64,000 nucleotides of DNA, from contig CBDFGN010000006.1 in NCBI GenBank assembly GCA_965247065.1, forward strand, positions 4,780,795-4,844,794, given 5' to 3'. The notes under the pieces are model-generated. The model saw nothing but the letters and a program-made list of their open reading frames with translations, searched no databases and was not told the DNA's origin. This DNA comes from CBDFGN01 sp965247065 (GTDB lineage Bacteria > Bacteroidota > Bacteroidia > Cytophagales > Cyclobacteriaceae). This document shows, piece by piece, positions 19,752-29,564 of the stretch. The position numbers and the translations under genes are program-made. Positions within the stretch are counted from its first letter, which is position 1. The number at the start of each line of letters is the position of its first letter.

Positions 19752-21308
19752 ACTGCTGGTCAACATTCAGCAAGAACAAAATACTATTGTTCCTCTAAGA
19801 CTACGGAAGGGCAGGGTTGAAGAAGTGGGTATACTCCCCCGTCCAAACGCGATTGGATGGAGCAGGTTGTTCATGCATCTTTGGACGCAAGCTGAAAAAG
19901 AAGTACCTGATGGTGATGACAATGCCATTAAAAAGTGGGTGCTGGAAGCGCTGCAAATACTCAGCGATTACCACATCAACTTACACCCCGATAAGATCAA
20001 TCATCTCGATGTGATAGCCATCTTAAAAAGGTTTGGAAAAATTACCAAGCCATTTCAACCTTACGACCCTAATCTAAAGGATGAACACGATAATTCCTGG
20101 TTTGAAAGCCATAGCCAATATGGAAAATACTTTGAGAACCCGGGCGCTGACGATGCTGATCCTTGGTGGATGAAGGCGATTGATTTTGATGAGATAAAAA
20201 CGACTCCAATAGCAGTTCCGATTCCAAAACCTCTCCCCTCCAGCCCTGCTTTATTAGAACATCGAATACACAAGTATTACAATGGTGACCTAAATGTTTG
20301 GGTTACGGGGACAAATCTGAGACTGTCTCCGGATGTTATGAAACTAGGGGCTTCTTTTAAGATAGGTACAAGTCAATTGCAGAAGGACTTTAAGCGGTTT
20401 CTAAAGTTGGATTATCTATCCATAAGAAGCAGGGTTAGCATTGCAATTGTGAACATCAACGACGTTCACCATCCTCAATTTATTGGATGGCGTGAGAAAG
20501 ATGAGGTTTATGGTGTAAGTACTGCTAAAATCATATCCGTATATGCCATTCACCAATTGAAATATGAGCTGAACGTTTTTTTGAAAGAAAAAACAAATAC
20601 CGGAACTAGATACGCTACCATTGCGGCCTTGGAAATAGACATGCATGCCATTTGGGGATCATTGAACATTGAAGATAAGTTGCCTAGTATCCAGCAGCTT
20701 TTTGATCTTACCGGCAACCCCTTTCCAAATGCAGTTGACATCCGAACTGATTGGAAGAACGTCTTGAATGACATAAGTGGTGCTGGATCCCCTCCCGTGG
20801 GAACGAACGCGAAAAATAATGAGTTGATCGGTTTGCTTGGATTTGATTTCATCAACTCCCTTCTGATTCAATCAGGTTTATTTGACTCATCTAGTAATAA
20901 AGGAATTTGGATGAATTCGGGTTTTGGTACCTCCCCAAGAAGGAATCCTTACCGTAAAATTGACGCCAGCGAAACTATATCAACGCCCAATCCGTAGCTG
21001 CTTACTTCACCTTACTTGCACAAAAAAGACTGGTAGGTCATGCCTGGATAAGTAACGCAATATCCAAAAACCTGGATGCTACTGAAGGAGGTTGTTATTA
21101 TGTTCCATCCCCATTTAATGACAACTATATAGAACAAGCCAAATGTGGATACTTTCCTGAGAACAATTCCGTATGGAAGCACGATGCATTAATTCTTGAC
21201 AACGGCACCCAACGCTACGTCATCGTTTATCTCACCACATCTGTGCCCGATAGTACAAGAACCAAATTAATGAAGGATCTTTTAGAGTATGTGCTTGTTT
21301 TTAAGTGA
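19744..21308 (+). CDS. Operon gene F, serine hydrolase of the beta-lactamase/PBP fold (one likely indel)
   Basis: Start at ATG 19744 overlaps the end of E by 8 bases. The frame stops at 20997; adding one base near 20990 continues it through VAAYFTLLAQKRLVGHAWIS to a stop at 21306-21308, giving about 520 residues. The catalytic SxxK motif is S259-T-A-K262 in EVYGVSTAKIISVYAIHQL, the context of class A beta-lactamases and related PBPs. Near the C-terminus WKHDALILDNGTQRYVIVYL resembles the third box (K[TS]G followed by the beta3-beta4 hairpin). Residues 1-200 are extra, partly helical, and without signal peptide, so the protein may act in the cytoplasm and not on cell wall. Substrate unknown: amidase, esterase or transpeptidase-like are all possible. 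Confidence 0.65.
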
Positions 21309-22051
21309 AATTGATAGGCTTTCCTAGTATTGCATATAGCCGCAAAAGTAGGATATCAGCCTAATAATATTTGACAGGGATAAAGGGGCGTGTATTGCTC
21401 ATTTTATTTTATCTCATGAAACACTGTATCGAATCCTTCAATTCACCTTCCTCGACAATGACAGAATGACTTTCAAAAGTTTAGCGAATTCAGGCGTAGC
21501 TTGCATATACTTCAGAAAGGATGGAACTATCTCGTCCGGATTCGATGTGCCCGAGCACGAAAATAGGACGGTGGTATCGATACGCACATTGCCTCTTGGG
21601 ATTGTATGATTTGTTTTCACCAACATGAATTTTTTATAAAAATTTCGATTTAAAAAGAGTTGAACATTTAACTGAGCTAGGGATGTAGCCTTCCCATTTT
21701 TTGCCTGTATAAGGTTATTGGGAATGAATGGGTTCTTTTTTGTTGATAGTGCTTCTCAAGGAAAGGGTAGGGAGTCTCACAAAACGAAAGTCTCAGTAAA
21801 CGAATCTTAGCAAGAGCATTCGTATTTTAAGCAGTAATGAATTAAAACACTTCCCTCTTTGATGCTTCAAGTAATATTCAAATGACCCATGGATAATTTA
21901 GCAAGTCGGCTGCAGAAAATACTGTGTTAACATTTGATTTGTCCACTCTCGTAACTGCTGTATCGGCTTCTTCCTATGTCCCTTCCTCCCCGGAAGAGAT
22001 AAATGAAATTTTACAAATAACTGCTTAATGGTGGAAGGATTGAAGATCATT
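21309..22051. other. Intergenic stretch after operon A-F
   Basis: About 740 bp without a well-supported gene. A 62-codon minus-strand frame at 21438-21626 (ending SFLKYMQATPEFAKLLKVIL) may be the tail of a decayed protein, possibly nuclease- or transposase-like, but is too short to call. No clear intrinsic terminator is seen directly after F. Confidence 0.35.
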
Positions 22052-23071
22052 CTAATTTCCCCAAATCAGGATAGCAAATTCAGGGTGATCAATAAAAGGA
22101 TTGCGATTGCGCTGAAATTGCTCATAAATGAAATCATTTCTTCTTCTTTCCCAAGCGTCAACCGGGTCTATTTCATGCCATTCCAGCAGAGTAGATAGCC
22201 TGCCATGTCGCGGTTCGGGATAGGTGTTCACGTTTTCTACTAATTCTAAATCAAGTTCGCCATTCTCACCCTCATACCTCGCGGTCATATAAAATAACAT
22301 CCTAGCCACATCACCCTTCACCTGATCCGCAGGCTCCCAGGAGTCCTCGTCACCAAAGTTTCCGGTGGGGTAACTACTATCGACATATTCAGTACCCCCG
22401 GTATCAAAATCTTTATTGTTCCGTGAACTGTTTACTGTAGCGTCTACCGGCCTCAGATGATGTACATCTGTACCGGCTCCCCGGCTGGTCCCAAAATTCC
22501 TATGGGATTTGGCCCACACATGTTCCCGGGTCCAACCGAGGCCATGATCGTACTCGGCTTCAGCATCTCTGGTTCTTTCCGTATAGAGAAGCTGAACGTG
22601 ATCGGGATTGCTCAAGGCCCTATCCGTTTCCTTTAGGATATCCCAGACATCGGTAGTCGTGCTAGTGTAGGTAAATTCCACATGATCCTAGATAATATCA
22701 TTAAGCCGACCCTTCAGGACTTCTCCTGTCAACCCCTCAGTACCATCATAATACCCTTCCGGAATTACTCCCGGCCATTCCAAGGTTTCGCTGACCTGTG
22801 TTGGCGAAACTTCTCCCTGGAATCTCCTGACCCGATTCTGGTAGACATAGCCTGGCACACCTGTGGTAGGACCAACTACATGATAATATCCATTGGTTTT
22901 GACGCCATCATCCAGTAGGACCAAAGTGTCTCCTTCGTTGACCCTTTCAATAAGTTCACCCTGGCTGGCGGCCGTTCTTTTGATCAGGCTCTGACGCTGA
23001 ACTACTAGGAAATCTGCCCATGCTGAATTGGCCAGTACAGACAAAACAAGGAAAAGGAGCAACTTTTTCAT
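22052..23071 (-). pseudogene. Secreted SH3-domain endonuclease I with in-frame TAG
   Basis: One gene read on the minus strand: signal peptide (MKKLLLFLVLSVLANSAWA), a bacterial SH3-like domain (about 20-75, GVPGYVYQNRVRRF), then the endonuclease I / NucM family domain beginning VIPEGYYDGTEGLTGEVLKG. The catalytic part has REHVWAKSHRNFG, DVHHLRPVDATVNSSRNNKDF and GDVARMLFYMTARYEG, all typical of EndA/NucM non-specific nucleases with a His and Asn metal site. A TAG at 22688-22690 interrupts the frame at LNDII-stop-DHVEFTY without any frameshift. A GTG at 22679-22681 could start a second product lacking the leader, which would be non-secreted. A sequencing substitution, a real nonsense mutation, or readthrough are the options. 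Confidence 0.8.
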
Positions 23072-23086
23072 GGCAACCTATTTGCG

Positions 23087-23461
23087 TTAACCACCTGCCT
23101 GCTGCTGTTGTAGTCGCTTCCTTTCGGCATCACTCATTACGTTCCAGAGGTTTTTGAACAAAGCGATAGAGGCTTTGCTTCCTCCTGCGATGATGGCGGC
23201 TGTGATGACATAGCCGATGAGGTGCATTTTGTCCCTTGCGAAAAGGATGCTGAGAGCATCAAATTTCACCCAAAAACTAACGCCGAAACTTACCAAAAAG
23301 GCAAACAGTGGTTTAAATCCCTTCCCGGACAGGGTTTTGACATAGAATTTTGACTCAAAAACCAAAGAGAGTGCACGCTCAATCACGAATGACAGGATAA
23401 TGATGGTCATGAAGACCTGAAAGAGGAGGTCCCAATTCAGGTAAAAAAGGTTAGGATCCAT
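23087..23461 (-). CDS. Small inner-membrane protein, unknown
   Basis: A 124-residue protein with about three hydrophobic segments (LLFQVFMTIIILSFVIERAL, FAFLVSFGVSFWVKF, LIGYVITAAIIAGGS) and a charged Gln-rich tail (RKRLQQQQAGG). It lies upstream of, and in the same direction as, the endonuclease gene with 15 bp between them, so the two may form a unit. Its shape is reminiscent of small phage- or envelope-associated membrane proteins, but no family is assigned. Confidence 0.65.
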   Translation of the reverse strand: MDPNLFYLNWDLLFQVFMTIIILSFVIERALSLVFESKFYVKTLSGKGFKPLFAFLVSFGVSFWVKFDALSILFARDKMHLIGYVITAAIIAGGSKASIALFKNLWNVMSDAERKRLQQQQAGG

Positions 23462-23734
23462 GATAGTCAGGTTGAAGAGTTGGGTAGTTATTTCCTTACA
23501 AGTTGCGTGATATATAATTTAGATACAAGTAGGTTAATAATAAAACAAGGATCACAGGCGTAGTGTTCGGTCAAAGAGAAAGATTGGAATTCTTAAAATT
23601 CCTGGACACATAATATCCCAGGCTTTCCAAACAGAGCGCAGAAATTGACCCCTTGTAACCGCTTCAAATTATCCTTAACTTGACTACAACACTACCTATA
23701 AGGTATGTAATCTGAAATGAAAAATTAACACAAT

Positions 23735-23997
23735 ATGGAAAATGACGGTGTACCACTGAAGCAGTTTTTTCCTGGGAAGAACTTGACGAACAAGATACAG
23801 ATGCTGTACTAAAGGCACATTCTGTATTAAGTAGGGATTTGCAAACGCTTAAGAGGGTATTTGATCTTGGAAGGCCAAAAATTATAATGGGTATGTATAC
23901 TGAAAATATTGATGGAGAATTAGTCCAAAAAATGTACTGCCGAATTCACCAGGATAGCGAGGATGTTATGAAAGTACTTGCCAAGAATTATTTATAA
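23735..23997 (+). pseudogene. Small gene of about 87 codons, one-base deletion
   Basis: ATG at 23735 opens MENDGVP, and adding one C near 23754 continues into a sensible frame TEAVFSWEELDEQDTDAVLK to TAA at 23995-23997 (IIMGMYTENIDGELVQKMY). The product is small, acidic and soluble. No family recognised. It lies alone in a gene-poor stretch. The rest of 23462-24400 shows no convincing coding sequence. Confidence 0.45.
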
Positions 23998-24401
23998 ATC
24001 TCAGACTGGAATTCTTAATGGCTGCGGATAAGATCAGTACTTTATCGCATGGTAAGATTAGACCTGCCTTTGGGAAAAGATTTGCATTTCGAGCCGGTGA
24101 GCTCCCAAAAATTCTATGAAGGAGCATCTATTATAGCAGCGGTGTTGCGTACCTCCAGTTGCTAAAGAAAAAGGTGCAGACCTGAGTAAAGTTCTGTAAA
24201 TGCTCACCGATCCCATTTTTTTTTCACCCGCAAAAAAAAGTGGGGAAATACGAGCTTGGATTAAAAGATGGCTCCGTTATACAGATTCTTGGAAACCAAA
24301 AATTCAGATTAAATCTTTTTTCCAATTAGATAGGCAAATCCGCTTCAGATAGGGATTAGCATATCAGGGTATGGAACAATATAAGAGGGTTTAATTTGTG
24401 A

Positions 24402-24448
24402 TTTTAACGTTTTGGCTAAACCGCGTTTTAATGCAGTTTAGGTTTTGT
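24402..24448 (-). repeat. attC-like site interrupted by group IIC intron 1
   Basis: On the minus strand this reads, with the intron removed, ACATAAC then AAAACC, arm CTAAAC-GC, loop, arm GC-GTTTAG, CCAAAA and CGTTAAAA. The plus-strand stem CTAAAC (24416-24421) / GTTTAG (24436-24441) is perfect, with two more inner pairs. The site lies at the 3' end of the minus-strand gene 26296-27231, where a cassette attC belongs. The intron sits in TTTGT/TATG, close to the TTGT/T motif used by group IIC-attC introns. Confidence 0.55.
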
Positions 24449-26290
24449 GTGTGCCCAGCATGGGCAGGTTACCGAAGGTAGTCAGATATTCCAGAGGGTG
24501 CAAGACCCTTACAGGCGAGTTGGTGAAGCCTGTTAGCAAGTCGCAAGGTGGTTTACCGTGAGGTATGCACTGAAGGAAGCGAGACTGCAAAGTCCGGTAC
24601 TGACCAACAGGAACGGCATAAGAGGCTGTTTGAGGGGGGTAAGCAAGCACATCTTTGTGATGCCCGTAACCAACAACCCTCAGATGGTAGATGCCGCAGG
24701 AATCGGATGAAGGAATATGCTCTTACCTGGGGAGGTCTCTGCAACCACGAGATGGTTAAGCAGAGAAGTCAGCAGAGGTCATAGTAGCTACTGGTAACGA
24801 GCCGGAATAGAGATCCGGAGGGCTCACAAAGTAGTGAAGGGCTGAACGTTAAGTAGTCCCAAACTCGAAAGGGAGCGTCCCGATAGCTATGGTGAGCAGC
24901 CTTTTCAGGAGCGGGATAGGATTACAGAAAGGATGATAGAGCGAGTAATAACAGGCAAAAACCTGCTGAAGGCATGCAGGCAAGTAGAGAGGAACAAGGG
25001 TTCTTCCGGGTTTGACCGTATGCCGGTTTCAGCATTAAGGGAACACCTGAACAGGGACAGGGTGCGGTTAGTAACCCGCATTCTGAACCACAGCTACCAA
25101 GCCCAACCCATCCTTGGAGTACAGATACCAAAGGGCAATGGCAAAACCCGTTTGTTAGGCGTACCAACGGTTACCGACCGGATGCTTCAACAGGCGGTGA
25201 GTCAGGTGATAGCCCCGAAGTTTGAGCCGGACTTCAAAGACCATAGTTATGGTTTTCGTCCGAAGAAGAACGCCCACCAGGCGGTACAGCAAGCGAAGGA
25301 GTACATCAACTCAGGGCATCATCATATTGTAGATATAGACCTGAAGAACTTCTTCGATGAAGTAGAACATTATGTTCTACTCAACTGGTTTACCGCAGGG
25401 TAAAATGTCACACTACGCTACGGTTGATCCGAAAATGGTTAAGGGCCCCGATAATGATTGAGGGGAAATTGATCAAGAGGCGTAAGGGCATCCCACAGGG
25501 TAGTCCGTTGAGCCCACTACTGTCCAATATCATATTGCATGAGTTGGACAGGGAGTTGGAGCGGCAGGGCTTAAAGTATGTACGCTATGCCGACGACTTT
25601 AGCATTTATACTAAAGACAGACGGCAAGCCCGGGAAGCAGGGAACAAAATCTATTTGTTCCTGAAAGAGAAGTTAAAACTTCCCATCAACCGGGACAAGA
25701 GCGGCATTCGTAGGCCTGTTCAATTTCAGCTTTTAGGTTACGGGTTTGTACCGATCTACCAGAAGGGAGTGAAAGGACAGTATCAATTGATAGTAAGTGA
25801 AAAAGGATGGCGTAAACTCAAACAGACCTTAAAATCGGTTACACGGAAGACCACTCCGATGAGCCTGACAGAGCGCATCGCCAAGCTGAAAGAAGCCCAA
25901 CGAGGCTGGCTGAACTACTTCCGATTGGCGAGTATTCACCAGAAGCTGAGGGATGTTGACAGTTGGCTGCGCAACAGGTTGCGGTACTGCATATGGCATC
26001 ACTGGAAAAAGCTTGAAAGGAAAAGGAAGAACCTGATCCGATTAGGAGTTTCCAAGTGGCAAGCCTATGCATGGAGCCGAACCCGGATGGGTGGATGGGC
26101 AGTTGCCCAGAGTCCGATATTACGGACAACCATTACCGTTAAACGATTAAGGCAACGAGGCTACCAATCTTTGGTTGAACACTACCTAAAAGTGACCCCA
26201 TTACTTAACGAACCGTTGTATACGCGACCCGTACGTACAGTGGTGTGAGAGGCGCACCCCGACTATTTTAGTCGGGGCCGTCTACTCGAT
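24449..26290 (+). mobile_element. Group IIC intron 1, with reverse-transcriptase gene
   Basis: The 5' end GTGTGCCCAGCATGGGC closely matches the start of known group IIC introns such as the Oceanobacillus iheyensis intron. Further shared landmarks are TTACCTGGGGAGGTCT, AGAAGTCAGCAGAGGTCATAGTA, a domain V around 26211-26255 (CGTACGTACAGTGGTGTGAG) and a domain VI stem CCCCGAC/GTCGGGG ending CTACTCGAT at 26290. The ORF lies in domain IV. It is inserted next to a hairpin and opposite to the neighbouring cassette-like gene, the habit of group IIC-attC introns. About 1.84 kb. Confidence 0.88.
24933..26248 (+). pseudogene. Group II intron reverse transcriptase/maturase, frameshifted
   Basis: Reverse transcriptase plus maturase (X) domain without an HNH endonuclease, as expected for class C intron proteins; about 438 residues when repaired. 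RT blocks are clear: KGSSGFDRMPVSAL, IPKGNGKTRLLGVPTV, SYGFRPKKNAHQAV, IVDIDLKNFFDEVEH, GIPQGSPLSPLLSNI and the catalytic YADD near 25580. The maturase part includes WLNYFRLASIHQKL and the ending LYTRPVRTVV. One C is missing near 25385; restoring it gives LLNLVYRRVKCHTTLRLIRK. If the deletion is real the intron cannot move on its own. Confidence 0.85.
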
Positions 26291-26295
26291 TATGT

Positions 26296-27231
26296 TTATT
26301 TTATTTTAATTTTTGGTGCTGGATACTTTGGGAAAATCACTTGCATTTCAAGTTTCCCATCCTCACTGAAGTCACCAAGTTTAAGTCGATAACCTTTACC
26401 TAATATTTCGATTCCTGTAGGGTACATTGGGCTTGGCTCATAGACGGTGATTAAATTTTGTATTTTCTCATCTCCAATTTTAGTTGATATTGGAGCACTG
26501 GCATAAAACGGTTTAGGTAACTTACTGTGACTGGTTAATTCAACATTTCCATTTGTATAAGGTTGTTCTTCGATGGTCATTAGATCTGTTAACTTATCAA
26601 TGACATGCATATGATCCAAACAGAGGTTCCTGAATTCTCTAGTAGACTCTCGTATTTCTTCCTCAACCTGAATTTTGGTCTCATTTATATGTTTACAGAT
26701 CTCACCTAACTTATTCTTATCAGATAACCACCACATTCCACGGTTACTAGTGAGAGTTACAGCAGCCGGTAAAAAGACATGCTCCAATGTTCCATCCTGC
26801 CTAGGTCTAGCTTCTATTCTATTTTGAATTGTCGCTCCTTTAAGAGTAACTCCAAGTCCTTCAAAATCCTTATCAACATGGGCAACCATTTTATTGCGTA
26901 TTTCTTCCAATTCAGAATGAAGATTACTAGAAACAGATTTATCTAAAAATGGGAATTTCCATTTCTTTTTGGTCTCATAGACTTTGAGAGAATTTAGCTC
27001 TTCACTAAAATTGTCAGACCAAGGTTTACAATAGTCGATAACAATTCCTTTTGTACAAGCCATTTTAAGTGTATCACTTAGATTATCATAATTTTGGTGA
27101 AATTCATCTGCAATTGATTTAGAGGACGCGAAAATATTCCACAATTGGATTAGCCCTTTCAGTCTATTAACCTGCGGTTGCAATAGCTGATGCGCTTCTG
27201 TTAAGTCATCTTTTAAATTGATAGTCTCCAT
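26296..27231 (-). CDS. Cassette-like protein, unknown function
   Basis: A 311-residue soluble protein, mostly helical in the first half (LNSLKVYETKKKWKFPFLDK, LHSELEEIRNKMVAHVDKDF) and beta-rich at the end (GIEILGKGYRLKLGDFSEDG). The pattern EIRNKMVAHVDKD resembles the helical HEPN-like or AbiU/Abi-type 'RNK..AH' core seen in some RNases (R-x4-6-H), but here it is one weak match. It is AT-rich compared with operon A-F and is bounded by attC-like sites on both sides (24402-24448 with the intron; 27280-27337), suggesting a mobile gene cassette. Confidence 0.65.
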   Translation of the reverse strand: METINLKDDLTEAHQLLQPQVNRLKGLIQLWNIFASSKSIADEFHQNYDNLSDTLKMACTKGIVIDYCKPWSDNFSEELNSLKVYETKKKWKFPFLDKSVSSNLHSELEEIRNKMVAHVDKDFEGLGVTLKGATIQNRIEARPRQDGTLEHVFLPAAVTLTSNRGMWWLSDKNKLGEICKHINETKIQVEEEIRESTREFRNLCLDHMHVIDKLTDLMTIEEQPYTNGNVELTSHSKLPKPFYASAPISTKIGDEKIQNLITVYEPSPMYPTGIEILGKGYRLKLGDFSEDGKLEMQVIFPKYPAPKIKIK

Positions 27232-27279
27232 TTCCAGATTTCCTTTTTCTTCCTGAGTGATATGGTAGGCGGAAATTAA

Positions 27280-27337
27280 ATATAACGTCTGGGCTATGAT
27301 GCGTGGGGCTTGCTACGAGATACCGCTTCCGTTAGCA
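27280..27337 (-). repeat. attC-like site upstream of gene 26296-27231
   Basis: On the minus strand TGCTAAC opens and GTTATAT closes a 58-bp segment; the outer pairs TAACG/CGTTA are complementary. It shares TAACGTYTKG with 24405 and 30553. It sits just before the start of the minus-strand gene, as the attC of the preceding cassette would. Core-box matches are imperfect, so this is tentative. Confidence 0.4.
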
Positions 27338-27388
27338 CCAAGCCACATCGCTGTTTAAAATTACACCTTGTGGCTAAGATCCAATCCC

Positions 27389-27441
27389 CACCAACTTGCG
27401 TTTAAGATAAAAATCCCATGCATTCATAGCGTATGTTGAAC
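27389..27441 (+). repeat. attC-like site beside the IS91-like element
   Basis: CACCAAC (27389-27395) and a perfect GTTRRRY box GTTGAAC (27435-27441) enclose 39 bp with complementary inner ends CAACTTGCG/CGTATGTTG. The sequence after GTTGAAC (CCTACGGTAGC, 27446-27456) is repeated inverted at 29786-29796, at the other end of the IS91-like element. Confidence 0.4.
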
Positions 27442-27497
27442 TCAACCTACGGTAGCTAAAGTTCTCAGCTAGGGTAAGCTTTGCTCAAAAAAACATC

Positions 27498-28434
27498 ATG
27501 AGTAAAGCTAGTAAAAACTATGGATGGTTAAATACCAAATCCAACAGTGCCAAGACCTTAATTGCAAGAGCCAAAAGGGAGGTTCCCGGATTTGCCGATC
27601 ATATTGGCAGGTTCGAGCATCAGATCACCATTAAGAGCTATTCTGAGAGTACTGTTTTCAGTTATTCCCGGGCTATAGCTCAGATCAGTCTGTACTTCAA
27701 AAAGTCACCTCTAGACCTGGATGCTGATGAGATCAACAGTTACCTGTACACCCTTCGTCAGGATAAGGATCTGAGTGACACCTATTTTAAGCATGCCGTT
27801 TATGGACTCCGTTTCTTCTATCGGGTGTATGACCTGGAAGACCGGGCCATTCGCCTGCCGAACCTGAAAAATAACCGCAAGCTGCCGGTTGTCTTCTCAC
27901 AAGAGGAGTTACGAAGACTTTTCAAAACCCCTCAACGCCTTAAACAACGGGTATTATTGGCCCTAATCTATTTCAGCCGGACTGCGGGTGAGCGAGGTGT
28001 GCAAGCTCAGGATCAGCGATGTTGATTTTCATCGCAAGCAAATCCATATCCGTGAGTCGAAAAACAACAAAAGCAGGTATGCGGTATTGAGTAATTACAT
28101 AGCCAAAGGATTGAAGCAATACATCGAAGGGGCCAGACCGAAGGAATATCTATTCAATGGTCGTCAAAAGGGCAAGCCCCTGGGCCATAGTGCCGTTCAG
28201 CAGTCCTTCAGGCTGGCCATGCAAAAAGCAAGCATCCGAAAAGATGCTTGTGTGCACACCCTTAGGCACAGCTTTGCCACCCATCTGCTGGAACAAGGAG
28301 TAGATATTGTTACCATAAAAGAACAGTTGGGCCATGCCCATATACAGACTACGATGATGTACCTGCATGTGGCGAAGGTGAGTAGAAGTGTGGCTCATAG
28401 CCCTTTTGATCGGCTTTACCCCGAGCAAGGCTGA
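27498..28434 (+). CDS. Tyrosine recombinase of the IS91-like element (one likely indel)
   Basis: About 311 residues once one T is removed from TTT near 27972, which joins VLLALIYSAGLRVSEVCKLR. The N-terminal SAM-like core-binding domain (YSESTVFSYSRAIAQISLYF) is followed by the catalytic domain with Arg in AGLRVSEV, HTLRHSFATHLLE (H-x-x-R), LGHAHIQTT and the Tyr in MMYLHV. It lacks the extra helical insertion that marks integron integrases, so it is XerC/D-like and not IntI. It may resolve or help move the element, or act on the adjacent att-like repeats. Confidence 0.85.
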
Positions 28435-29564
28435 AGCCTAAACATGAAGTAGCAGACATTATCCGTCTTCATGGGTCACGGTTCGAACAGCAGTACCGGC
28501 CTCGTCTACAGGTAAAAAAGATCTTACGAGCGTTAACGCTGTGCAGGACAGAAGCTTTGGGTGGCCATATCTCCAAATGCAGCAGCTGTGGCAAGGAAAC
28601 TATAAGCTACAACTCCTGCCGCAACAGGCACTGCCCCAAATGCCAGGCTACCAACCGGGAACGATGGATCATAGATCGGGAAAGTGAACTTCTTCCCGTT
28701 CCTTACTACCATATTGTCTTTACTTTACCACAGACCTTTAATGAACTCCTTCCTTTGCACAACAGGGCGGTTTACTCCGCTTTATTTGCGGCCTCCTGGT
28801 CAGCTATCCAATCTTTTGCAGCAGATCCTAAATATCTGGGAGCCAAAACCGGTATGATCTCCATCCTTCACACTTGGGGACAACAACTCTGGCTGCATCC
28901 GCATGTGCACTGCATAGTGCCGGGTGGTGGCATCACCCAGTCTGATAAGTGGAAGATGGCCAAATACAAAGACAAATACCTTTTTCCAAAACGGGCTATG
29001 AGTATGGTGTTCCGGGCAAGGTTTATGGCCGAGCTCAGGAAAAAGATGGACATACCCCAGCACATTGCCAAAAAGGCGTTCAAAAAGAAATGGATCGTCT
29101 ATGCCAAGCGGCCATTTGCTTCTCCTAAAACGGTGGTTGAGTATCTGGGAAGATACACGCACAAGATTGCCATTTCCAACCACCGTTTGTTGGAGGTTAA
29201 TGATCATACGGTAAGCTTCAAATACAAAGACTACCGGGAAGGTGGCAAACAAAAACAGGCTACGCTCAGTGGTGTGGAATTCCTCAGGCGGTTTGCTTCT
29301 CATATCCTGCCACCAGGATTTGTATGCATCAGGCATTACGGCTTTTTGGCTTCCCGGAACAAGCCTGTTGACCTTAATATCGCTAAGAAGGATCTCAACC
29401 AACCCAGGTGGAAGAAGATCAACTACAACTGGACAGAAATAGCCACCGAAAAGCTCAACTACAACCCTTTGCAATGTCCTTGCTGCAAAAAGGAAACAAT
29501 GCTGATTATAAAAATCATGGAACCAGACAGAGGGCCACCACCTTATCAGTTCCCCTATGGCTAG
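28431..29564 (+). CDS. IS91-family HUH transposase, unclear start
   Basis: A rolling-circle (Y1/Y2-type) transposase. The N-terminal zinc finger is SKCSSCGKETISYNSCRNRH then CPKC; the HUH motif is LHPHVHCIVPGGG; the catalytic Tyr lies in VVEYLGRYTHKIAISNH; a second Cys pair (CPCCKKE) is near the end. Coding sense clearly extends upstream of the first conventional start (TTG 28557): the frame reads LKPKHEVADIIRLHGSRFEQ from CTG 28431, which overlaps the recombinase stop. There is no ATG, GTG or TTG in that extension, so either CTG is used, translation is coupled, or an upstream indel hides the start. Confidence 0.88.
   Translation: MKPKHEVADIIRLHGSRFEQQYRPRLQVKKILRALTLCRTEALGGHISKCSSCGKETISYNSCRNRHCPKCQATNRERWIIDRESELLPVPYYHIVFTLPQTFNELLPLHNRAVYSALFAASWSAIQSFAADPKYLGAKTGMISILHTWGQQLWLHPHVHCIVPGGGITQSDKWKMAKYKDKYLFPKRAMSMVFRARFMAELRKKMDIPQHIAKKAFKKKWIVYAKRPFASPKTVVEYLGRYTHKIAISNHRLLEVNDHTVSFKYKDYREGGKQKQATLSGVEFLRRFASHILPPGFVCIRHYGFLASRNKPVDLNIAKKDLNQPRWKKINYNWTEIATEKLNYNPLQCPCCKKETMLIIKIMEPDRGPPPYQFPYG

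Noticed and set aside
26296..27231. HEPN RNase or abortive-infection protein
   Set aside because: A single RNK-x3-H pattern is too weak to claim the family.
27498..28434. Integron integrase for the attC-like sites
   Set aside because: The recombinase lacks the extra helical patch that defines IntI and sits in an IS91-type element.
28800..29474. 224-codon minus-strand open frame
   Set aside because: It lies entirely antisense to the IS91 transposase, whose motifs are clear; the minus frame has no family features.
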